DNA of 64,000 bases from Geobacter sp. OR-1 (GTDB lineage Bacteria > Desulfobacterota > Desulfuromonadia > Geobacterales > DSM-12255): positions 1 to 64,000 of the forward strand of contig NZ_BAZF01000008.1 of the NCBI RefSeq assembly GCF_000813145.1, given 5' to 3'. Both the position numbers and the translations under genes were made by a program. The notes beneath the pieces are model-generated. The model was given only the letters and a program-made list of their open reading frames with translations. It was not told where the DNA came from and did no database searches. How positions within the stretch are numbered: position 1 is the stretch's first letter; each line of letters opens with the position of its first letter. Below, one piece after another: positions 17,264 to 25,698 of this stretch.

Positions 17264-19306
17264 TCAGTGCGTCTGCAGGGAACCGCTGTAGCTGAAGGTT
17301 CGCGCCCCTTTGCTGCCGGGGAGGTCGAAAGAACCGATGATCCTGTTCCGGCCGGCAGACTTGGCCTGGTACAGGGCCACATCCGCGGCGGCAATCAGGT
17401 CGATCGCGCCGGTGCCGTTGTCAGGGAACGAGGCAAGCCCGATGCTTACCGTCATCCGTCCGCAGGGGAGGCCTTCCTCGCCTGGGAACGGTTCCTGCTC
17501 GATGCCGTAACGGATCCGCTCGGCCACATACATGGCATCGATCTTGGGGGTATCCGGGAGCAGGATGCAAAACTCCTCCCCCCCGTACCGCGTCACGATA
17601 TCCATCTCCCGCACCAGGCGGCGCAGGACATCGGCCACCCGTTTCAGGGCAATGTCGCCTGCCTGGTGCCCGCAGAGATCGTTGTAAAGTTTGAAACTGT
17701 CCAGATCGAGCATCATCACGCTCATCTTGAGGCCGTGCCTGGAACTGCGGGCAAGTTCCTCGTCCATCCGCCGTTCAAGGAAACGGCGATTGTAAAGCTC
17801 GGTCAGCGGATCGGTTATGGCGAGGCGCTCAAGGTGCCTTGCCCCTTCGCTGGTTCGGACGCGGGCGATCAGCGAGGCGGTATGGCCGGCCAGGGCGGAC
17901 AGGACATCAAGATCGGCCTGATCGAACGGCAGATGATCGGCCTTGTCCGAAAGATTCAGAACGCCAAGCGTCTCGCCCTTCCAGCAGAGCGGAATACTGA
18001 CAAAGGAGCCGGTCTTGAACCGGGGCCGGCGGCCGACGGCAAAACGGCTGTCGGTTTGAATGTCGTTCACCAGGACCGGCTGGCCACTCTTGGCAACCTG
18101 GCCGGCAATACCGCTCCCGACCCGCACGGCAAGCGTGCGCGCCAGGGTTGGATTCATTCCCCGCACTGCCGAGATATTGAGCGTCTGCTGTTGGCTGTCA
18201 AGCAGCATGAGCGAACCGGATCCGGCGCCGGCAAGCTCCGCAGCCCTGTCGAGGAACTCGGCCGCCAGTTCGCCGAGATCATCGATCAGGGCAAGCTGGT
18301 TGAAGATGTCGAACAGCTGCTCGGTCCGCTGGTTCCTTGCGCTGAGTTCCTGTTCGCGGTCGAGCAGGGCCAGCCGTAGCGCGCCTCGGCCGGCCAGAAG
18401 ATCCTGAAGCAACAAATCGGTAGCGGACAGCCGGCCTCCCAGCAACAACAGCGCCCCGAAGCTCCTGCCGCCGGCATTTAGAGGGATGAGCCCACCCCTG
18501 TTCCCTGCAGCTATGGGGAGGATTTCCGCCAGTTCGTGGGGCGAAAGCGACAGAGGCTTGCGGCCGGACAGCAGCGTTGTTACCCGGTCGCCGGGAATTC
18601 CGGCCGGCTCGAAATCGATCCCCCAGAGCGGCTCCACCAGCCACCCCCCTGAAGAGGCGCGGATTATCGCCACCCCGGGGAGGTCAAAGATCAGGCCGAT
18701 AGACTCGCCCAGCAGGGCAATGGCATCTTGTCCGGTCTCGGCCCGGTCCAGCTCGGCGCTAATCTCTCCCACCAGCCGCATCCTTTCGGAATCGACACTG
18801 CCCGGTTTTTCTGCAGATTCGCCTCCCCGGAGCATTTTGGCGAGCGCCATGACCCGGGCGGCTACCTCGGATACGCTGCCGAAGGTGACAACCGGCAGAG
18901 CTTCCAGCTCGGCCAGCAGTGCGATCGTGTCAGTCCCAGACCGGCGCGCCAGGCTCTCAACCGTCACCAGGTCCAGGCTTGAGTCGCGCACCCCGCACCC
19001 GACGATGCAGAAATCACCCCCGTCATCCTCCAGCGGAACGGCAAAACAATAAAGTCCCGCCCCGGAACGGGAGACCTGCGGCGAGCCGATCCGGGCCACC
19101 CGGCCAAGCAGATCGATCAGAAACGGCTGCCCCAGCCATTCGAGAACAGGCGGAGGAGCGCCGGCACCGGCATATGGCCATGAGGCGTTAGGCGCTGCCG
19201 ATTTCTGACCCTGCCGGAACAGGGCAAGGGTGAACCCGGAGAGAAAACCGGCATGCTTTACCGCTGCCAGTGTCTGCTCAGCCCCGACCTTATACCTGTC
19301 GCGCAT
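17264..19306 (-). CDS. GAF-domain diguanylate cyclase
   Basis: This is a 680-residue soluble protein. Residues 1-310 are poorly characterised sensor-like sequence. Residues about 335-480 form a GAF domain (SLMLLDSQQQTLNIS onward). Residues about 505-665 form a GGDEF domain with the active GGEEF variant and an inhibitory RxxD (REMD) five residues before it. It should synthesise c-di-GMP in the cytoplasm in response to a ligand or redox cue bound by GAF. It is 13 bp downstream of tldD on the same strand, which probably reflects shared transcription rather than a shared pathway. Confidence 0.88.
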   Translation of the reverse strand: MRDRYKVGAEQTLAAVKHAGFLSGFTLALFRQGQKSAAPNASWPYAGAGAPPPVLEWLGQPFLIDLLGRVARIGSPQVSRSGAGLYCFAVPLEDDGGDFCIVGCGVRDSSLDLVTVESLARRSGTDTIALLAELEALPVVTFGSVSEVAARVMALAKMLRGGESAEKPGSVDSERMRLVGEISAELDRAETGQDAIALLGESIGLIFDLPGVAIIRASSGGWLVEPLWGIDFEPAGIPGDRVTTLLSGRKPLSLSPHELAEILPIAAGNRGGLIPLNAGGRSFGALLLLGGRLSATDLLLQDLLAGRGALRLALLDREQELSARNQRTEQLFDIFNQLALIDDLGELAAEFLDRAAELAGAGSGSLMLLDSQQQTLNISAVRGMNPTLARTLAVRVGSGIAGQVAKSGQPVLVNDIQTDSRFAVGRRPRFKTGSFVSIPLCWKGETLGVLNLSDKADHLPFDQADLDVLSALAGHTASLIARVRTSEGARHLERLAITDPLTELYNRRFLERRMDEELARSSRHGLKMSVMMLDLDSFKLYNDLCGHQAGDIALKRVADVLRRLVREMDIVTRYGGEEFCILLPDTPKIDAMYVAERIRYGIEQEPFPGEEGLPCGRMTVSIGLASFPDNGTGAIDLIAAADVALYQAKSAGRNRIIGSFDLPGSKGARTFSYSGSLQTH

Positions 19307-19319
19307 TGTCCCCCCCTTG

Positions 19320-20702
19320 TCAGGCCGCCCCGCCGACGGTGATCTCGGAGATCAGCAGGGTCGGCTGGGCATCGGATACCGGGATACCCTGGCCGTCCTT
19401 GCCGCAGGTGCCGATGCCGAAGCCGAGGTCGTTCCCCACCCTGACTACGTTCTGCAGGACGGTCGGGCCATTGCCGGTAAGGGTGGCCCCCCGTACCGGC
19501 TCGCCGACCGCACCGTTTTCGATCAGGTATCCTTCCGTGACCTCGAAGACGAAATCGCCGGTAACCGTGTTTACCTGGCCGCCCCCCATCTTCTTGACGA
19601 ACAGGCCGCGGGTGGCCTCCCGAATGACCTCCTGCGGCTCGGTCTCTCCGGGGAGGATCATGGTGTTGGTCATCCTGACGATCGGTTTTGAGGCGTACGA
19701 TTCGCGCCGGCCGTTCCCGGTCGACTCCGCGCCGCTCTTCATCGCGCTGAGCCGGTCGTACAGATAGCCCTTCAGGATGCCGTTTTCCACCAGCACATTC
19801 CTGCGGGCCGGGACAGCTTCGTCGTCAAAGAAGAACGAGCCCCGTGCATTCGGAATGGTCGCGTCGTCAACCACGGTCACCAGGGGCGAGGCCACCATGG
19901 TGCCGAGTTTGCCGGTATACATCGAAACGCCGGACTCAACGAGATCCCCTTCCAGCCCGTGGCCTATGGCCTCGTGCACCATGGTGCCGCCGGCCTCGGA
20001 CGACAGGACCACCGGCATCATCCCTCCTGGGGATTTGGCGGCACCCAGCATCATTACCGCCCTGCGGGCCGCGGTCTGCGCAATTTCGGCAGGCGGCCGG
20101 GTCCCCAGAATCTCCAGGCCGCAGAACCCGCCGACCGGCTCGTATCCGGTCTGAATTACCGACCCGTCGGCCGCAACGGCCTGCACGGCAAAGACCACCC
20201 CGGTCCGGGAAAATTCGACAAATTCGCCGCACGAGTTCGCGATCTGGGTCTTGGAACGGCCGTCCCGGTAGCTGACCGAAACCTGGCGGATACGCGGATC
20301 AAAACCGCGGCCGGCCCGGTCCGCCTCGTTGACCATTGCCACCCGCCGCTCAAGCGGAACCAGTTCCGGCGGGTCGACAATCGTAAACCCGGGGGCAACA
20401 TTGCGGCTGCGCAGATCGATGGCGGAATCGAAGCTCTTCCCCTTCACCGCTCGGCTGACAGTACGAGCCAGCTCCAGCAACGCCTCTTCGGTCACGTTAT
20501 TGGTATAGGCATAGGCGGTCCGCAGGTCGGCGATGACCCGGATTCCCACTCCCCGGTCGCTGCCTGATATTACTCGCTCGATCCGGCCGTCGTCACAGGA
20601 AATACCGGTGGATGAACCCTCTTCAAAGTAGATGTCGGCGAACTCGCCGCCATTGGCCAGCGCAGTCCGCAAAATCCTGTCGATCGCTATATTTTCAAGC
20701 AC
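19320..20702 (-). CDS. tldD: TldD-type metalloprotease
   Basis: This is a protein of about 460 residues of the TldD/PmbA family. The HEAIGH motif (HExxxH), with GLEGD following, marks TldD, the zinc-binding subunit. The family processes peptides such as microcins and antitoxins together with TldE. I start it at GTG 20702, which has GGAGG six bases upstream and overlaps the stop of the preceding small gene. The in-frame ATG further upstream lies inside that gene. No tldE/pmbA gene is present in this window, so the partner must be elsewhere or absent. Confidence 0.88.
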   Translation of the reverse strand: MLENIAIDRILRTALANGGEFADIYFEEGSSTGISCDDGRIERVISGSDRGVGIRVIADLRTAYAYTNNVTEEALLELARTVSRAVKGKSFDSAIDLRSRNVAPGFTIVDPPELVPLERRVAMVNEADRAGRGFDPRIRQVSVSYRDGRSKTQIANSCGEFVEFSRTGVVFAVQAVAADGSVIQTGYEPVGGFCGLEILGTRPPAEIAQTAARRAVMMLGAAKSPGGMMPVVLSSEAGGTMVHEAIGHGLEGDLVESGVSMYTGKLGTMVASPLVTVVDDATIPNARGSFFFDDEAVPARRNVLVENGILKGYLYDRLSAMKSGAESTGNGRRESYASKPIVRMTNTMILPGETEPQEVIREATRGLFVKKMGGGQVNTVTGDFVFEVTEGYLIENGAVGEPVRGATLTGNGPTVLQNVVRVGNDLGFGIGTCGKDGQGIPVSDAQPTLLISEITVGGAA

Positions 20703-20937
20703 CCATTGCCTCCATCGGTTCGTCAACCTCTACTAGTCCAATCTCTCTGGACAAAGAATCAAGCAGGTCCCTGACATCCGCCGCCGCCCATTCCGGACAG
20801 CTGATCCGCACAATCCCCTCTTTCCGGTCTGCAGTGCTCATGGTCGAAAGACCTTCGTAAGCCTCAAGAATAAACTTGAGATAAACGAGATTCCGGCGAT
20901 CAACGCGGAAATAGCTGACTTTATCTACCGCTGTCAT
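20695..20937 (-). CDS. small DUF4911-like protein
   Basis: This is an 80-residue cytoplasmic protein beginning MTAVDKVSYFRVDR. It contains LVYLKFILEAYEGLSTM and a later IVRISCPEWAAADVRDLL segment. The pattern matches the DUF4911 family, which I know mainly from delta-proteobacterial genomes with no assigned function. Its 3' end overlaps the tldD start by 8 bp, so the two are probably translationally coupled. The nearest upstream gene is arnD, 61 bp away. Confidence 0.65.
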   Translation of the reverse strand: MTAVDKVSYFRVDRRNLVYLKFILEAYEGLSTMSTADRKEGIVRISCPEWAAADVRDLLDSLSREIGLVEVDEPMEAMGA

Positions 20938-20998
20938 TCCAACTCCAAAGACGATATAAGAACGGTGACACAATGGCACAACGCCGCAACCGGCCAGG

Positions 20999-21901
20999 CT
21001 ACGCTTCGACCTGTATCGCCACCGGCATGGCCCTGCCGCCGGTATAACTCATCTGCAGTTCGCAATTCGGGGCATCGTCTTCATACTGCTCCGCCGCTTC
21101 ACCAAGGGTCGCAAACCGGACCCCCATCTCTGACAACCGCTCCAGAAGTGCCGTAAATGTTGCGCTATAGGCATTCCCCTCCAGCTCGGCATGGATGGTG
21201 TGAACGTTCAGGCCGGGCCTGACCAGCGAAAGATAATGATCGTTGATGTTGTCCGTGGTGATGCCGCTCTCGCCCAGGATTTCGTCAAGAGTCGGCCAGG
21301 TGGATGGGATCTGGAGGGTGTTGAAACGCCGGCCCTCCATCACCGGATAAAACGGGCGGGTGCCCCGGGAATCGCTGCAGTAGGCAAGCCCCATTGCATC
21401 CTGGATCTCCAGGGAATCGGGGGTCACGGTCCATCCGGGCGCAGCGGTTGTCCGGGTTCGGTGGCCGAAGACCTCCTCGAATGCCGCGCTCGCCCGGCCG
21501 AGTTCCATCAGCGCGGTCTGCTTGGGAAGCCAGGGGAGATAGTCGTGCCACTTGACATGGTCCCAGCAGTGGATGCCGACTTCATGGCCTGCCTGTTCCA
21601 CGCTCCGGAGGGTGTCAGGAAGGCGCTCGGCAATGTACGGCGGCGGTAGAATGGTGCCGTACAACATTGTGCGCAACCCGTACGCCGACGGTGCGCCGGT
21701 CCGCATCATTTTACGCAGAAACCCGCGCCGGAAGATCCGGCGAATGGCCTTGCCCGAGTTGTCCGGCCCCATGGAAAAATAAAAGGTTGCCCGGATGCCG
21801 AACCTGCCGAGGATCTCCACCAGATGCGGGACGCCGTCCCGGGTACCGGAGTAGGTATCCACATCGACCTTGAAGGCGATGATAGGAGCAAGACCCGGCA
21901 T
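20999..21901 (-). CDS. arnD: 4-deoxy-4-formamido-L-arabinose-phosphoundecaprenol deformylase
   Basis: This is a 300-residue polysaccharide-deacetylase-fold enzyme. It aligns by eye to E. coli ArnD: metal-binding VDVDTYSGTRDGVP at the N-terminus, FYFSMGPDNSGK, HEVGIHCWDH, AAPGWTVTPDSLEI and the late VHTIHAELEG. ArnD removes the formyl group from undecaprenyl-phosphate-Ara4FN, trapping the reaction, at the inner face of the inner membrane. It is downstream of the other arn genes in the same run, separated from them by an outer-membrane barrel gene. No signal peptide is seen. Confidence 0.9.
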   Translation of the reverse strand: MPGLAPIIAFKVDVDTYSGTRDGVPHLVEILGRFGIRATFYFSMGPDNSGKAIRRIFRRGFLRKMMRTGAPSAYGLRTMLYGTILPPPYIAERLPDTLRSVEQAGHEVGIHCWDHVKWHDYLPWLPKQTALMELGRASAAFEEVFGHRTRTTAAPGWTVTPDSLEIQDAMGLAYCSDSRGTRPFYPVMEGRRFNTLQIPSTWPTLDEILGESGITTDNINDHYLSLVRPGLNVHTIHAELEGNAYSATFTALLERLSEMGVRFATLGEAAEQYEDDAPNCELQMSYTGGRAMPVAIQVEA

Positions 21902-21944
21902 TGACTGACAACCCTCCTGATCAGACAGTTACGCTAAAAATGGT

Positions 21945-22577
21945 TTAAAGCCCCAACCTGAAGAATGCGGTCAGGAATGTGCCCCTGATATCGAGGTCAT
22001 GATCATCCCAACGGGTCTCAAAACGCTTGACTTCAATACCGAGAGAAGAGCTGCCGCCAAGCAGCATGGAAACACCGCCGCCGTAATGGTAACCGAATAA
22101 AACCTTGTCATCCTCAATAGAGGCCGTGACCTGGTTGCGATTCTCAACTTTCAGCATCGAGTAGTACATCCCCCCGCCGGCCAAGGCATAGATGTCAAAT
22201 TGCTTGAAAGGATAGATCGCCCGGATGGTTCCGGTAACCGGAACCAGTTGGAGAGATCGATGCAGGTTTTTGAGGTTGTCATCGTAGTCGTCGGCCGCGA
22301 TGAAACCGAACGATGCCTCCGCAGCCAGCCAGCGTATCGGTTGTATGCCGTAGCCGGCTTCGGCCCCTTCACCGATATTCATCCCGGGAGATCCCTCCGG
22401 GAAAAATCCGCCGGCGCGAAACAGGGCGTACTGATTAACATACTTCTTGCCAGAGGTCTCCACCTGATCCTTCTTTCTCATCCAGTCATAATCGGCAGCA
22501 GCTGCGTTGCTCCCCATACCCGGCAGCGCCAGCAATAGCGCCGTAACAACAAAGAATATCAGGTGTCCCATCGTCAA
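21945..22577 (-). CDS. outer-membrane beta-barrel protein
   Basis: This is a 210-residue protein with an N-terminal signal peptide (hydrophobic residues 5-23, cleavage after AAA near 28). The mature part alternates polar and hydrophobic residues and glycines (YGIQPIRWLAAEASFGF, IYALAGGGMYY, FGYHYGGGVSM) and ends with a C-terminal aromatic/hydrophobic strand finishing FFRLGL. This is the pattern of an 8-stranded OmpA/OmpW-like barrel. I do not see a PagL or PagP catalytic signature. Its place between arnA and arnD suggests a role tied to lipid A or the outer membrane, but this is inference. Confidence 0.7.
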   Translation of the reverse strand: MTMGHLIFFVVTALLLALPGMGSNAAAADYDWMRKKDQVETSGKKYVNQYALFRAGGFFPEGSPGMNIGEGAEAGYGIQPIRWLAAEASFGFIAADDYDDNLKNLHRSLQLVPVTGTIRAIYPFKQFDIYALAGGGMYYSMLKVENRNQVTASIEDDKVLFGYHYGGGVSMLLGGSSSLGIEVKRFETRWDDHDLDIRGTFLTAFFRLGL

Positions 22578-22595
22578 TACCTCCAGCCCATGGTT

Positions 22596-23636
22596 CTAGA
22601 GTAAATGCTCGATCTTTTCCCTTTCGTCCACAAGGTAGAAATCGAGGGTCTTTCTGAGAGCATCATCAATGGAAGTCTTCGGCTCCCATCCTAACCGCTC
22701 TTTAGCGTTCTTTACCGACGGCACCCTGGTGAGCATATCCTGGTATCCTTTACCGTAGAACTCTCCGGAGGTGACCTCGATGATCCGGCACTGTTCCGCC
22801 TTGTCACGGTAGGCCGGATACTCCTTCATCAGCAACAGCAGCTTCTCGGCAAGTTCCTTGACCGACAGGTCATTGGTCGGGTTGCCGATATTGAATATGC
22901 CGCTGTCCGCCGCGCCGTTCTCATTGGCGATGATCTTCATCAGGCAGTCGATGCCATCTTCGATAAAAGTAAATGAGCGTCTCTGGCTGCCGCCGTCAAC
23001 TAATTGGATCGGCTCGCCGGCCAGAATATTGTAGAGAAATTGTGTGAGCACCCGCGAACTCCCTTCCTTGGCGGTGCTGATGGAATCGAGTTTGGGGCCG
23101 ATCCAGTTGAAAGGCCGGAACAGGGTGTACTGCAGGCCCTCGTGAGCGCCATAGGCATAGATAACCCGGTCGAGCATCTGCTTGGCGCAGGAGTAGATCC
23201 AGCGCTCCTTGTTGATCGGCCCGAGCATGAGCGGCGAGTTCTCCTCGTCGAACTCCCGGTCCGGGCTCATGCCGTAGACCTCGGAGGTAGAGGGGAAGAT
23301 GACCCGCTTCTTGTACTTGGCGCACTGGCGGATGATCTTCAGGTTCTCCTCAAAGTCGAGCTCGAAGACGCGGAGCGGGTCCTTCACGTAGGTTACCGGC
23401 GTGGCGATCGCCACCAGCGGCAGCACCACGTCGCACTTCTTGATGTTGTACTCGATCCACTCCTTGTTGATGGTGATGTCGCCTTCCAGAAAATGGAAGC
23501 GGTCATGCCCCAGGGAGCGCTCCAGCTTGTCGCAGGCCATATCCAGGCCGTAGACTTCCCAGTCGGTGGTGGTTAATATACGATGGGTCAACGCATTGCC
23601 TATAAATCCATTGACACCGAGTATCAGTACTTTCAT
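22596..23636 (-). CDS. UDP-glucuronate C4''-decarboxylase (ArnA C-terminal type), separate protein
   Basis: This is a 346-residue extended short-chain dehydrogenase. It has NAD-binding GVNGFIG at 7-13, STSEVYGM around residue 116 and a YSCAKQMLD catalytic Tyr/Lys, plus FNWIGPKLD and GSSRVLTQFL, which are close to E. coli ArnA decarboxylase. It oxidises and decarboxylates UDP-glucuronate to UDP-4-keto-arabinose, the first committed step to L-Ara4N. In enterobacteria this domain is fused to the formyltransferase. Here it is its own gene, 19 bp after the formyltransferase. Confidence 0.9.
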   Translation of the reverse strand: MKVLILGVNGFIGNALTHRILTTTDWEVYGLDMACDKLERSLGHDRFHFLEGDITINKEWIEYNIKKCDVVLPLVAIATPVTYVKDPLRVFELDFEENLKIIRQCAKYKKRVIFPSTSEVYGMSPDREFDEENSPLMLGPINKERWIYSCAKQMLDRVIYAYGAHEGLQYTLFRPFNWIGPKLDSISTAKEGSSRVLTQFLYNILAGEPIQLVDGGSQRRSFTFIEDGIDCLMKIIANENGAADSGIFNIGNPTNDLSVKELAEKLLLLMKEYPAYRDKAEQCRIIEVTSGEFYGKGYQDMLTRVPSVKNAKERLGWEPKTSIDDALRKTLDFYLVDEREKIEHLL

Positions 23637-23655
23637 TGTCGCAATCTCCTTGTTT

Positions 23656-24690
23656 TTATTCGAAACACGCGTGTTCCAGCGAATTCTTTTCTACATAGAC
23701 AGCAGCAGTTGTTTCGACTTCTCCATCTGCCTGCAACTTTTTGATCTCCAGCAGTCCGTCACCGGTGCCGACCAGCAGCGGCTCGGTAGAGACCACTTTG
23801 CCCGGCTCAGAGCTGCCGGCAACCGGCCAGGCACTCCAGATGACGACCTTGTGGCCGCAGAGGTGAGTGAAAGCGCCTGGATACGGGTGTGTAACCCCGC
23901 GGACCAGGTTGTAGATCGTAACGGCGCTCCTGGTCCAATCGATCCGGCCGTCTTCCGGCTTTCTCCCGCCGCAGTAATTGCCTTCCTTCAGGTTCATCGG
24001 GATGCGCGGCGCGGTTCCGGCCACAAGCATCGGCCAAGTGCGGCGGATAACCGTCACTGCCGCATCGGTCACCTTGTTGAAGACGTCAAAGGCGGTGTCC
24101 GTGAACTCTATGGCCACCTTCTCCCGGTCCACGATCTCGCCGGCATCCGGTTTCTCCACCATGTAGTGCAGCGTGGCGCCGGTCTCGGTCTCGCCGTTGA
24201 TCACCGCCCAGTTCACCGGCACCCGGCCCCGGTATTTCGGCAGGTACGAGCCGTGCAGGTTCAAGGCGCCACGGGCCGCCAGTTCCAGAAGTTCCGGCTT
24301 GATCATGTTCCGGTAGTAGAAGGAGAGCAGGAACGCCGGTGCGATCTCCGCCACTCTGGCCTGGTTCTCCGGCAGGTTGATGTCGCTGGTGAGGAACGGG
24401 ATGCCGTGCTTGCAGGCCAGTTCCCGCACCGACTTGAACCAGATCTCCTCGGTCGGTGAATCTTCGTGGGTAAAGATCAGCCGGATGTCGGCCCCCTGGC
24501 GAAGCAGTTCTTCAAGGCAGCGGTAACCGACATTATGATAGGCACAGACAACAACCGTTGCCTTTGTCTCCATGACGGTGTTGGCTGCGTCGTCAGCTCC
24601 TCGACGTACTGCTGTGTACGCCTGCGTCGCATCCTCCTTCCCGCCTTGTCCTGAAGCCAAATCCAATGGTTGTCCTTGATTAATGCTCAT
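23656..24690 (-). CDS. UDP-L-Ara4N formyltransferase (ArnA N-terminal type), separate protein with repeat-encoded N-terminus
   Basis: From residue 40 (METKATVVVCAYHNVG) the protein matches ArnA-type formyltransferases. The catalytic Asn and His lie in LNLHGSYLP and the Asp in KPDAGEIV. It would formylate UDP-L-Ara4N using 10-formyl-tetrahydrofolate. Residues 10-36 are encoded by a REP-like palindromic element. ATG 24690 has GGAG six bases upstream and overlaps the arnC stop. The next candidate, ATG 24573, is at the domain edge but has no ribosome-binding site. The N-terminal tail is therefore likely translated and dispensable. It sits just before the separate decarboxylase gene. Confidence 0.87.
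   Translation of the reverse strand: MSINQGQPLDLASGQGGKEDATQAYTAVRRGADDAANTVMETKATVVVCAYHNVGYRCLEELLRQGADIRLIFTHEDSPTEEIWFKSVRELACKHGIPFLTSDINLPENQARVAEIAPAFLLSFYYRNMIKPELLELAARGALNLHGSYLPKYRGRVPVNWAVINGETETGATLHYMVEKPDAGEIVDREKVAIEFTDTAFDVFNKVTDAAVTVIRRTWPMLVAGTAPRIPMNLKEGNYCGGRKPEDGRIDWTRSAVTIYNLVRGVTHPYPGAFTHLCGHKVVIWSAWPVAGSSEPGKVVSTEPLLVGTGDGLLEIKKLQADGEVETTAAVYVEKNSLEHACFE
24581..24660. repeat. REP-like palindromic element inside a coding region
   Basis: Outer inverted arms TTGGCT (24581-24586) and AGCCAA (24655-24660) enclose a central hairpin CGTAC/GTACG (24605-24620). Its layout and several short words (CAAGGC, GAGGAG, TGACGA, GACG) resemble the element at 40063-40164, so the two may be members of one repeat family. 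It encodes residues 10-36 of the formyltransferase. Confidence 0.5.
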
Positions 24691-25624
24691 TATCGGCTCC
24701 ATGAACCTTCCTCACCACATAGCGCGGCCTGCGGCGGACCTCCTGGTAGATCCGGCCGACATACTCGCCGACGATGCCGATGCCGAAGATGGTGATCCCG
24801 ATGAAAAAGAACAGGATGGCGAACAGGGTGAAAACCCCCTCCACCTCGGCGCCGACAATGAACCGCCGCACCAGCAGGAAGATGGCAAAAGCAACGCTGA
24901 ACAGCGAGGTCAGGATGCCGAGCAATGCGAACAGTTGCAGCGGCACCACCGAGAATCCGGTCATCAGGTCGAAATTCAGCCGCACCAGTTTGTAGAGCGA
25001 GTACTTGCTCTCCCCTTCCTGGCGCTCGGCATGGGCGACCTCGACCTCGCTCGGGCTGGCGGCAAAGGTCTGGGCCAGCGCCGGAATGAAGGTGGAGGTC
25101 TCCTGGCAGCGGTTGATATTGTTGATCACGTTGCGGTGATAGGCCCGGAGCATGCAGCCGTAATCGCTCATCTTCATGCCGGTCATCTTCCGGGTGACGA
25201 TGTTCACCATCAGCGAGGCGGTCTTGCGGAAAAAGGTGTCCTGCCGTTTCTGGCGGATACTTCCGACAACGTCGTGCCCCTTCTCCACTTCGGCAACCAG
25301 CTTCGGGATTTCTTCCGGCGGATTCTGCAGATCGGCATCAAGAGTTATTACGATCTCGCCGCGGCTGATCTCGAAGGCCGCCATGATCGCCATATGCTGG
25401 CCGAAGTTGCCGTTGAACTCCACTACCCGGACCTCGGGGTATCTGGCCACCATCTCCTTCAGGATCTCCAGGGACCGGTCGCGGCTGCCGTCATCGGTCA
25501 GGATGATCTCGAACGGCTTTCCCAACCCCTGCATGACCGGGTAGAGCCGATCGAAGAGATTGGCGAGATTCCCCTCCTCGTTGTAGACCGGTATGACAAT
25601 GGATATGTAAGGTTTATCGGGCAT
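24680..25624 (-). CDS. arnC: undecaprenyl-phosphate 4-deoxy-4-formamido-L-arabinose transferase
   Basis: This is a 314-residue GT2 enzyme with C-terminal membrane anchors. The catalytic domain shows ISIVIPVYNEEGN, LTDDGSRDRS and TLDADLQNPPEEI. Two hydrophobic segments lie around 230-285, as in E. coli ArnC. It transfers Ara4FN from UDP to undecaprenyl phosphate at the cytoplasmic face. The stop overlaps the formyltransferase start by 11 bp. Upstream, the 74-bp gap to arnB is filled almost entirely by a long palindrome. DPM-like GT2 enzymes are the alternative, but the arn context makes ArnC most likely. Confidence 0.9.
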   Translation of the reverse strand: MPDKPYISIVIPVYNEEGNLANLFDRLYPVMQGLGKPFEIILTDDGSRDRSLEILKEMVARYPEVRVVEFNGNFGQHMAIMAAFEISRGEIVITLDADLQNPPEEIPKLVAEVEKGHDVVGSIRQKRQDTFFRKTASLMVNIVTRKMTGMKMSDYGCMLRAYHRNVINNINRCQETSTFIPALAQTFAASPSEVEVAHAERQEGESKYSLYKLVRLNFDLMTGFSVVPLQLFALLGILTSLFSVAFAIFLLVRRFIVGAEVEGVFTLFAILFFFIGITIFGIGIVGEYVGRIYQEVRRRPRYVVRKVHGADNEH

Positions 25625-25635
25625 TGCATTTTCCT

Positions 25636-25693
25636 GTAGGGGCGCGACTTGCTGCGCCCGGACTGACGTGGGCGCGGCAAGTCGCGCCCCTAC
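25636..25693. repeat. 58-bp near-perfect palindromic repeat (MITE/REP-type)
   Basis: GTAGGGGCGCGACTTGC at 25636-25652 is the exact inverse of the last 17 bases (25677-25693), and GCGCCC/GGGCGC extends the stem inwards. It fills the arnB-arnC gap. There is no T-run, so it is not a classical terminator. Elements beginning GTAGGGGCG are widespread dispersed palindromes in bacteria. Confidence 0.85.
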
Positions 25694-25698
25694 GAAAT

